DNA of 64,000 bases, from positions 32,621 to 96,620 of the forward strand of contig NAVB01000336.1 of NCBI GenBank assembly GCA_002179805.1, read 5' to 3'. The notes beneath the pieces are model-generated. The model was not told the origin of the DNA and did no database searches. It was given only the letters and a program-made list of their open reading frames with translations. Below, in pieces: positions 55,819-64,000 of this stretch. Each line of letters starts with the position of its first letter. Positions within the stretch are counted from its first letter, which is position 1. Source of the DNA: Acanthamoeba lenticulata. Lineage: Eukaryota > Discosea > Longamoebia > Acanthamoebidae. A program made the position numbers and the translations under genes.

Positions 55819-55946
55819 TTTCTTGGTGTGGGAGACAGTACCGCAAAAGAGTTTTGCACCGGCCCACCCAAAAGAGCACTAATGAGGAAAACGGTTTCTT
55901 TTAATTTTCTTTTCTTGCTCGTTGATCTTTCGCGCCTTCCTGGCAG
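55819..55946. promoter_or_regulatory. Divergent promoter region, FKBP / MAPEG
   Basis: There are 128 bases between divergent ATGs, with a T-rich block at about 55890-55915. No defined core element can be assigned. Confidence 0.45.
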
Positions 55947-56645
55947 ATGTCCGCTGCAGCTGTGATCACAATGCATGACTATGCACCCCTCTGCTTTATG
56001 ACCGTGTTAGCGGCCGTCATGTATTGCTATCACTCCTATTTCGTGCTGCGCGCCCGCCTGCACTTTCGTGTACGCTTGCCATTTAGGCATTTTGTTCATT
56101 CTTCTCGCCCTCCCACGCACACACTTAAAAACGCCTGGCCGCGTATAGATCCCACCACCTACTATCAATGGGCCGCCAGTCTTCGAGAAGGTAGTGCGGG
56201 TACAACAGGAAACGCAAGAGCAGTTCACCCTGCTTCTTCCTCTCCTGTGGATGTTCGGTATTTTCGTGTCTCAGCTGGTACGGCGCTTGTTCTAAACGCC
56301 CAGCTGCTCTGTGCACCTCACTTGGGTGCACCTGCTCTTCAGGTGGCTTGTACCGTTGCTCTGGTCTGGATATTTTCGCGAGCTCTCTTCTCGGGCTTGC
56401 ATGCACAGGAGAAGCCCACCAAGACTGATGAGTATTACGCTCTATGGGCGGAAAAGTACTGTTGCTCCCTCCCGCCAGAAGCGGGTGCATTGCTTCGTGA
56501 CCACAAGCTCACATGCCCTTGTCGCGTCGCAATACACAGATTGTCCACGGCTATGCCTCGCATACTGGTGCTGGTTCTGCTCTTAATCAGCTCCTACCAC
56601 TTTCTTTTCTCCCTCCTCAGCAGTGTGCTTCGCTTGTTCGGGTGA
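55947..56645 (+). CDS. MAPEG-family membrane protein (LTC4 synthase / microsomal GST-like)
   Basis: ATG 55947 reads MSAAAVITMHDYAPLCFMTV, with TM1 VLAAVMYCYHSYFVLRARL. An intron ending TATAG is followed by IPPPTINGPPVFEKVVRVQQ and ETQEQFTLLLPLLWMFGIFV, which carry the MAPEG pattern GPP-x-FE-x-x-x-R-x-Q-x-x-x-E. TM3 follows (VACTVALVWIFSRALFSGLH), and after another intron a last helix (MPRILVLVLLLISSYHF) ends LRLFG at 56645. The E-K-V-V-R-V-Q-Q-E-T-Q-E stretch matches the glutathione-binding helix of LTC4 synthase/FLAP/MGST proteins, where the usual R-x-Q-x-N is here R-x-Q-Q-E. The product is a small four-helix ER protein conjugating or reducing lipid electrophiles with glutathione. Intron borders near the C-terminus are less certain. 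Confidence 0.72.
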   Translation: MSAAAVITMHDYAPLCFMTVLAAVMYCYHSYFVLRARLHFRVRLPFRHFVHSSRPPTHTLKNAWPRIDPTTYYQWAASLREGSAGTTGNARAVHPASSSPVDVRYFRVSAGTALVLNAQLLCAPHLGAPALQVACTVALVWIFSRALFSGLHAQEKPTKTDEYYALWAEKYCCSLPPEAGALLRDHKLTCPCRVAIHRLSTAMPRILVLVLLLISSYHFLFSLLSSVLRLFG

Positions 56646-56660
56646 GGACACAAGCAAAAA

Positions 56661-56736
56661 AATAAAATAAAATAAAATAAAATAAAATAAAATAAAATAA
56701 AATAAAATAAAATAAAAAAATAAAATAAAATAAAAA
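56661..56736 (+). repeat. (AAAAT)n microsatellite
   Basis: About fourteen units of a pentanucleotide AAAAT/TAAAA repeat fill most of the short gap between the MAPEG stop and the tomosyn ATG. With only 150 bases between the genes, it occupies about half of the tomosyn upstream region. Confidence 0.95.
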
Positions 56737-56795
56737 AGGGGTAAAAGCGAAAGTACAAAAAAAAGCAAAGAGCGTACCCGCGTCATACATGCACC

Positions 56796-59700
56796 ATGTG
56801 GAAGAAAACGCTTCTGGCCATTGGCATTGGTAGGCCTGAGCTTCATCGTGGCGCTCTTCGCCGCGATCTTCTGCAGTTGACCAAGGTACTTCACCGCTGA
56901 TTCGAACGATCGCGGTTCAAGTACGCTCTAATTGCTTGTTGTGCGTGCTGCAGGCCTTCCACCATGGCGTGCCCAACAGCGCTTGTTCTCTGGCCTACGA
57001 CGTGGTGCAGAAAATCGTGGCAGTTGGCACCCAAGATGGATTAATCAAAATGTGCGTTTGTGTGCCACGTGCTATTTTGTGCATGGGCTAGACTAACACA
57101 AAACCACAGCATGGGCAAGCCTGGCATAGAACTTGTCTTGGACGGGGAGCATCGTAGCCCGGTTCAGTTCCTCCACTTCGTTACAAACACGGTAAAAAGC
57201 GGAAGGAGTAGCGCGGCATCCTTTAAAGTTTGGTGTCTCACCTTTTGCTGTGCAGGGGCGCCTGTTGGCCATGCGCGACCACTTGGTAGAAGTGTGGGAC
57301 TTAGAGTCGCGTGAGGTGATCGGCTCGCAGGCGTTGGATGAAAAGTACGACTAGCACATCGTTGCGAGTGCGGGAAAGCTTTCACTCACCCACCATGCTG
57401 CCAGGATCTCTGCTTTCCACTTGTACCCCGACTCCAAGTACCTCTTCGTTGGTACTGAGGAGGGCAGCGTACGGGTGGTTGATATTGAGGGCTTCCACCT
57501 CTCGACCTACAAGATCTCTTCCAAAAAAGTGCGAAAAGGTACACATCCTTTCGCCTTGCACTCGGGGTTCTGTTGAATGGCGACTCATCTCCTTCTTCTT
57601 TCTTGCCTCTGTGATAACAGATGTGAGTGCCAAGAATCGATCACCAGTGAAGTGGCTCGGCGTAGCGCCAGACTCAGACGGGAGCGTTCTCATAGCCTAC
57701 GCCGATGGTCTGCTCGCGCTATGGAGCTTGAAGCCGCAGAAAGTGGCCCGTCACTATGAACTCCACACGCAGGTCCGTATCGTCATATACTGCGACTCCT
57801 TGTTTAGTAGCTCAACTCAACTGCTATGCTAATAATGTTGACCGGTCGGTGACCTTTTGTTGTTGCCGTGACTGTACAGCCTCTGGAGGCTTGTGCGTGG
57901 CACCCTGAGGGCAAGTTCTTCATCACCGGTTATGAGGTGCCTCTCCCAAGTCCGGGCTGCTCAGCAAGTGCTCGTGGTGCGTGTGATACGACCGCTGATG
58001 TGGGTCTTACACGGACAGGATGGAGAACTGTGCCTCTGGAAGCCCAAAGCCAAGAAGCCGCTCGAGAGATTCTACGGTACATTCCCGCTTACCGACTCCA
58101 TCTGCGCCCCACTACCTCAAGTTGTGCTTATTGTTATCGCGACTAGCGTCGAGCTCGAAAGCGAGACGAACGCCCATACGGCGCATCGTGTGGACCAAGT
58201 GCGCAGGGTAACAACTTGGCCTTCTTGTCTTGGCTCCTTATCCATGTCAGCTGACACCCCAGTGGTGAATTGCAGAGAGGATATGATCATCGTACTGGGC
58301 GGAACCGCGAGCCAAGATCCTGGAATTACCGTCCTGCAGGTACATTCTCCAGTCATCACGAGCAATCTGCTCTCACAACTCGAACTGATAAAGGGCATTG
58401 AACATGATCGTTGGTGCATATATGTGGCATGTGCGTGATAGGGCACGGGTCCTCCGAATCCGTATCGAATTGCTCACATTCCATGCTCCGGTGGTGAGGT
58501 GACTGAGTTCGTGCTACACTATTCCTCGCCCTGGGAAGGAGGTGCGGCTTTATACACTGTAGCGGCTCGAACCCTGTTCTCAGCTGACCTCCTCTTCTGC
58601 TCCGTATTGTCTCCAGCCGACCCGGTGTCACTACTGATGCTGACCGAGTCGGGACACTTCCAGTCTAATGTTTTGAGCCGATCGCTTGGGTACAGTAGCC
58701 TGATGATGTTAGCTTCGGTCTGCGAATGCTGACTCCTGGAGGAACCTGTGCTTCAGGTTCCCGATCGTGACGCTTCCGCCCTCTCTGGTGTTTCAAGACT
58801 CGCGGATTGCTGCTGCCCAGCTCTACCCCGACGTCAGCAAGCTGCTCTTCCATGACCTCTTCGAGTCTGGCAACATTCGCTTCGATCCGTCGGTACATCC
58901 GCCACCGTGGTCATCATCACACCGTTGCGCGTAACACGAACATCCACCCCTCCCCATACGTACAGTATTGGCTCGCCACGGGCGGTAAGTTTGCCGACAA
59001 ACTTGTCACGGGGCGCGATCTGCTGGTGACCTGGTGCACCGCGCTCTCTTCTCATGACTGCTTAATAAGCTGCTCATTGGTGTATGGGTGACAGTCATGA
59101 CTCGGGCAAGATACGCTTCTGGGATGCGTCATCCGTCGCCCTGCGATTGCTGCTCTCCTTCTATGTCGGCGACGACCAGAGCTCGGCCGAGGAGCGACGT
59201 AAAACGCTCAAGGGCAGCACGGCGAGCGGGGAAGTGCGCGCCACGCCGCAGTACATCACCGTGTTTCACTTTTGCCCTGTCTCCCGAGTTCTCGTGCTTG
59301 GGTGCCTCAGCGGCAGCATCTTCCTCTACCGATTTACGTACCGTCCACCTCAAATACTTAGCTCCGTCCTCCATGTGCTCACCACTGCATTTCGGCAATC
59401 AGGAGCAAGCCGTGCAAGTACGAGCGACTAACCTATCGGCCTCCACAGCCGCGGTCTCGTGCTGCCGCGTCGCCGGCGGCCGTCAGCAAGGTCAGTTCTC
59501 CGCAAAGCGCCCGTTCGGCGTCGCCGCCTCCCGGATCTCCGGTGCCCGCCAAGGCCGCGTCGTCGCCGCCGGAGCCGACCCAGCCGCCGGCGCCAGCCCC
59601 GCCAACAGATACCCCCGCCGACCCCAAAGCCCCGCCTGTGCCGCCCGTTCCGGCGACTCCTCCACAACCCCAGTCTCCGCATTCACAGCCGCAGTCACCA

Positions 59701-62360
59701 GCGCCGTCAGTATCGCAGTCGTCCGTGGCCACGCCCACCAAGAAGATCTCGGCGAGTGCCATCCCCACTTCGTCCGGCGTGCAGCAATTGCCAGCGTCCA
59801 CCGCGTCGCCCACAGGAGCTGTCGCTACAGCCGGCGAGGCCTTGTCGGCCGGGACAGGCTTCTACCTTGCCCTTGAATGCCTGTTGGATTCCGTCATTAA
59901 GAGTGTGGCCTACCTGCCCAAGTACAACCTGTATGTCTCTCCTCTCGCTCGCGGTCTTCTCTTGTTGGTTACGTTTACCTGGACGAGGGCAGCTGCTTAA
60001 TGTTACTGACGTTCGGACGTCTCCAGGTTGGCCATCGGCGATCAGAATGGCTACCTTACCATTGTCGATACGCGCACGGCCGCGCGCGTGCTCGGTGCTG
60101 CTGTGGCTCAGCGTCCGGAGGTGCCTATCCACTCTACTCCCTTTCTCCCTTTCCATCGCTTTGAGGGACTTGGAGGCCAAAATTTTTGGCCCGCTGAATA
60201 CTCGTTGTGTCGTGCTGATGTGGCACATAGCCGATCACCAACCTGACGTGGGCCGAGGCCGTGGGCGATGAGGCCGACGAGATGGGCAACCTCCGCAAGG
60301 TCAAAGAGCTCCTCCTCCTTGTCGGTACGCTCCCACGCCACGGTCCTGACGCTGGACTTGCAGGCGTGATGGCTCCCAAATTAACCAGGCGCGGGAATTT
60401 CCATTACAGGGATCGAGAGCGGCTTCGTAACTGTGGTGACCTTCCGCGGGAGCCGAATCTTCTTCAATCCACACCCGTTTGAGAAGAAGCAGCCCTCTCC
60501 CATCAATCGCATCGCCATTGTAAACGCCCGGTACACCGCTGCTGAGTTCGCTCGTTATCACACATGATCTCACGCGTCCCCGATCGCATGGTTGTCGTCC
60601 GCACGCAGGGGCAAACCATATCGCGTTCGGACGCCCAAGTGGAAGGAAATAGACGAAGCCGAGGAAAAGCGAGGAAAAAAGAGGGAGAAGAAGGCCGCTG
60701 GCGAGCAACCCAGGCAGGAGGGCACGCCTACCGCCCGACCCGACGGCGGTGCCGATGACGATCTGAACAATGACTGGGTTGACATCGATGCCAAGCAAGC
60801 CTCTCCAGCCACCGCTCGTAGCGGCGGCGGCACGAACGAGGGCGGGCAGCCGCAGCAGGTGGAGCTACGTGCCGACCGTAACTGGCAGGGCGCTCAGCAG
60901 CAGTCCAGCGCGCAGCTTGACGAGGGCTCCGTACCTCTCCCTTTCCTATCATGCAACGACAACAACAACGTTAGTGACCCGATGGACAATGAAACCACAG
61001 GACGATGAAGAGGAGGAAGAGGATCCGAGCAAGATGGGGATGCGGTTCCTGCTGCTCTGCGCCGAGGAGAGCCTGTGCATCTACACCGTGCCCGACTACG
61101 ACCAGCTGGCCCGAGTGGAGACCAAGCACCCTGTCCTCTCGTCCCACATCGTCTCACTTAATGGTCTGTTTATTTAGTTCCATTTTAGTCGATTCGGATA
61201 AGTTTATTTTTTATTTGCTCCTTTCTCACACTTGACCGATAGGGGAGTACTGCCTTGTGTGCTTCACGGGCAACAATACGGTGTTGGTGTACTCCCTGAT
61301 GGACCTCACCCCCATCATGGAAACCTCCCTTGACCGATTCTCTCTTAACGTCAAGTATGCTACCTCTCCTTCCCTCCAGGGATCGTTCTTTTTTAACGCT
61401 TGCGGGGGTCGGGGGACAGCGCGACGATGCTGCGGAACGCGTGCGTGCTGATGGATGGGCGTACGGTCGTGGCGTCCCTCTCGTCGGAGATCAATCGTTT
61501 GTCCCTCTTCGCAGGCGAGAACTGGTGCGCCGAACCGTTACCAATCCTTTCTCCTTCTCTCCAACCCAATTCATTGGAACCGGTGTTGTGCTAACATGTG
61601 GACTACTTCCTTCTCGCAGCCTGGACCTGCCGCGCGCGCTGCCGACGGTGCACGTACGCGGAATTGTCCCGCCCGAGCGACCCAAGGGTCTCTTCAAGTC
61701 CCTCTTCGGCTCGTTCGATCTCTCCATTTGTATTGCATCTCCCATCCTACTCCCTTGCCCTCTTTGTTTGAACCCAATGTGTCGTCATGTTCATTGTGGC
61801 GATGTCGTGGTTTGGGGACCTCAGTTGCGGAGGTGGATCAGTCGACTCGACGCAAGGAGCGCGAGAGGGAGGTATCGCGACAGGCCAGCGAGCCCGAGCG
61901 TATGCACCGGGAGCGTGACTCAGGCGAGCACGAAACCCGCCAGAAGCTGTTTGAAGGGCGTGATTCCAAGGCTCGCGTACCGTCTCCTTCCCTTGAACCA
62001 TGCACCAGCAATCATGCCGACTCATGGCCCATGACATCACCGCGGTGACGCACAGACGCGGTACGATGGGGCCCGCGGGGAGGGCAACGAGCGGGTACGA
62101 GAGGCTCGTAAGGGCGTCGCTGGGCTCCGAGACCAGATGAACCGAAATGCGGAGGTTCTTCCCCATCCTGCCCCACTAGTCGACTTGTGTACGGTTTCAT
62201 TGAGACGCCTTTCGTGAAATAGCTGTTGAACGAGCGAGGCGAGAAGTTGAGCGAGCTGGCGGAGAAGACCGCGGAGATGGAAGAAGCCTCCAGCGAGTTC
62301 TACTCCAATGCCAAAAAGCTTGCCGCCAAGTACCAGAACAAGAAGTGGTACGAGTTCTAG
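56796..62360 (+). CDS. Tomosyn/Lgl-family WD-repeat protein with C-terminal R-SNARE motif
   Basis: ATG 56796 ([20 protein letters not shown]) opens some twenty exons. The N-terminus reads [20 protein letters not shown] and [13 protein letters not shown] then MGKPGIEL, the typical tomosyn/Lgl start. WD-type blades follow: [75 protein letters not shown] with [48 protein letters not shown], and [21 protein letters not shown] Pro/Ser-rich linker (59.46-59.83 kb) interrupts the propellers. The last exons encode [11 protein letters not shown] and, after an intron, [20 protein letters not shown], then [16 protein letters not shown] and TAG at 62358-62360. That is an R-SNARE helix with the zero-layer Arg. 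Tomosyns occupy the R-SNARE place in syntaxin complexes and so restrain exocytosis. No transmembrane anchor is seen, as expected. Confidence 0.9.
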
Positions 62361-62551
62361 ATAGAGAGCTGGCCTTGAATTGTTTTTTTGATTTTTCTCG
62401 AGCCGAAGAAAAAACGAAGCACCACACGTGGTGGTCTTTGTCAGCGAAGAGCCTGCTCTGCTTCCTTCGAAACGCAGCCGGCAAAGCTGCCGAAGGGGGC
62501 GACCTTTTTCAAGGCCGCCTTTCTGACGAGCGTCAGGGCGATGCCGACGGG
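62361..62551. other. Convergent 3' intergenic region
   Basis: This stretch of 191 bases lies between the tomosyn stop (+) and the acyltransferase stop (-). No gene is seen. Confidence 0.5.
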
Positions 62552-64000
62552 CTACCTGTCCTTCTTGTCGTCCTTAGTGGTGCTGGCGGTGCTCGTCTTG
62601 CTGGCGCTCGACGCTGTGTTGGGGATGTAAGACGAGCGCTTATAGAAGACGGGCTTGCTCGGGCCGTGGTCCTCCCGGTCGAGTTCCTCCGGCGAGATAA
62701 CGCGGTTCTCCCAGATCTCGGGGCCCAGCCTGTGTGTGCCACCACAGCAGTTAACCACCTTGATGACTGCCTCTTTGAAGAAAGGAGCTGGTGGGAAAGG
62801 GGGAAAGTCGCACTGGGGCCCAAGCTCCTCGACGATCCTGCGCAGGGCGCGCACGAGGCGCCGCCTCTCCTTCTGCAGGGCCCGCAGCTTGGCCTCGGAC
62901 CGTGCCAGCGTCCGAATGGCCAGCAGGGCGCGCCACGTGAACACGCCGCGCTGGAGCACGCGGATGCTGATGTAGGAGAAGAAGGGCAACACCAGCCAGA
63001 CGGCCACCGCGACCAGGATGGAGCCCGTGTACAGGCCCGCCAGCGTGGCGTAGATCGTGTAGGTTAGCGGCACCATCCAAAGGGCCGTCAGCACCATGAC
63101 GGAAGCGATGACGTCGTTGCCCCGGATCTTGACGCTCGAGGAGCGAACTGCCTCGGCCGCCTTGCGCTTGGCCTTCTCGCGGATCAAATAGCCTGATGCG
63201 TCATTCAGAGACGCGTCGTCGGTGGGGTGAGGAACCGCGTTGCGAACGGGGAGCAAGGGCCGAGGGGACGACGCACCGACAGGCGCGTTGAGGAGCGTGC
63301 CCGGGAGGGACAAGAGGAAGCAAATCACGAAGAAGAAGAAACTCAAGAGCAGATTCCTGTTGAACCGCATTAGCAACACGAGGGTCACGAGGAAGACAGA
63401 ACGGGGGGAAAAATACCAGTAGAACGTTTGAGGCGAGATGAGGTTCTTGTTCTTGTTCCAGTCGAAGCGGATGTTGTAGTCCTCCTCTTCTTCCTCTGAC
63501 GGCTGAATCTGCTCGTCCTCGTCGTCGTCCACCACGGTCGCCACCTGCTCGATGTCGGCCCAAGTCCGCGGGTCAGAAAAGAAGAGCTAAGAGGTGGAAG
63601 GAGAGGAAGGGCACGTGCCTGGTAGTCGCGGAGGCCGTTGTCCTTGAGCTCCTTCATGTAGGCGTAGAGCTCCTTGATGGAGCTCTTCACCAGCGGGTTC
63701 TCGCTGAACCGGATGTAGCCCTCGGCGAACCGGCGGTTGAGCTCCAGGTACTGGTCAATCGGCAACCTTGCAGCCATGAAGCCCCAAAACCGTTGGTCAT
63801 CACAACAACAGGCAAAACGAACACAAATGGCCCCAAATGGGCCCATTGCGAGCCGATTGGGCTGCGCCGTACTTGACGTTGGGCGGAAGGTACAGCCGGC
63901 GCGCGGCGTGGATGGCCTGCAGGACCTTGTAGTCCGGCGTGTTGATGGTCACCTGACGCCCACCAACACCAACACCAACACCAACACCAACACCAACACC
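62552..64000 (-). CDS. Glycerol-3-phosphate/DHAP acyltransferase, Gpt2/SCT1 type (5' part outside the window)
   Basis: The minus-strand frame enters from the right edge with VTINTPDYKVLQAIHAARRL and YLPPNVK. After introns it gives LPIDQYLELNRRFAEGYIRF, ELYAYMKELKDNGLRDYQV, LLLSFFFFVICFLLSLPGTL, KAAEAVRSSSVKIRGNDVIA and a hydrophobic block (MVLTALWMVPLTYTIYATLA, ILVAVAVWLVLPFFSYIS). The C-terminus is charged and ends TTKDDKKDR at 62552. The LGLRDHQV-like segment and SSVKI-x-x-x-DV followed by two helices are typical of the fungal Gpt2/SCT1 acyltransferases that start glycerolipid synthesis in the ER. The catalytic H-x-x-x-x-D block would lie beyond base 64000, so activity cannot be judged here. 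Confidence 0.8.
63957..64000 (+). repeat. (CACCAA)n hexanucleotide repeat at the window edge
   Basis: Seven tandem CACCAA units run to the end of the window. On the coding (minus) strand they read (TTGGTG)n directly upstream of the exon encoding VTINTPDYK, so they most likely lie in an intron. The full length is unknown because the window ends here. Confidence 0.9.

Noticed and set aside
1..64000. tRNA, rRNA or transposon remnants
   Set aside because: No cloverleaf-like A/B box pair, rRNA core sequence, reverse transcriptase, transposase or long terminal repeat was recognised on either strand by eye. A covariance-model scan was not possible here.

Overview
The window reads as nuclear DNA of a free-living amoebozoan, most like Acanthamoeba. 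Genes are GC-rich and tightly packed, and nearly all are cut by many short GT-AG introns that are more AT-rich or T/C-rich than the exons. Long charged, Ser-rich or Gln/Pro-rich inserts sit between conserved domains. The signalling repertoire (SH2 kinases, SPRY-SAM kinases, Clu and LRR proteins) is also amoebozoan in character. This assignment is an inference from gene content; no rRNA or mitochondrial marker is present. I found no tRNA, rRNA, transposon or CRISPR array.

Layout. 1-2964 (+): end of a multi-pass membrane protein resembling PGAP1/Bst1. 3528-13553 (+): a giant Clu-domain plus leucine-rich-repeat protein. 13877-19692 (+): a P4-type ATPase (lipid flippase). 19956-24861 (-): three secretory-pathway genes, namely an unrecognised type I membrane protein, a tweety/prominin-like multi-pass protein and an SGNH esterase carrying an apparent 1-base frameshift. 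24977-26709 (+): sphingosine kinase. 26743-31060 (-): MSH4. 31516-35990 (+): a pseudokinase-kinase-SH2 protein. 36146-40221 (-): secreted beta-mannosidase. 40413-45171 (+): SPRY-SPRY-SAM-kinase. 45401-47867 (-): APC-family transporter. 48036-49721 (+): intronless sphingosine-1-phosphate lyase. 49974-52812 (+): secreted lamin-tail-domain protein with a large SPTQ repeat. 53135-54875 (-): EEP-fold phosphodiesterase (TDP2-like). 55064-55818 (-): ER-type FKBP. 55947-56645 (+): MAPEG protein. 56796-62360 (+): tomosyn/Lgl homologue ending in an R-SNARE motif. 62552-64000 (-): C-terminal half of a Gpt2/SCT1-type glycerol-3-phosphate acyltransferase, cut by the window edge.

Themes. Several genes act on membrane lipids and traffic: GPI remodelling, flippase, sphingosine kinase and S1P lyase (opposite ends of S1P turnover), MAPEG, GPAT and tomosyn. 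Two large kinases have unusual domain orders. Strands alternate, giving five divergent pairs with 0.1-0.5 kb shared upstream regions and several convergent pairs with very short gaps. Exon boundaries were read by eye from splice signals and frame continuity. The outer limits of most genes are better supported than every internal junction.
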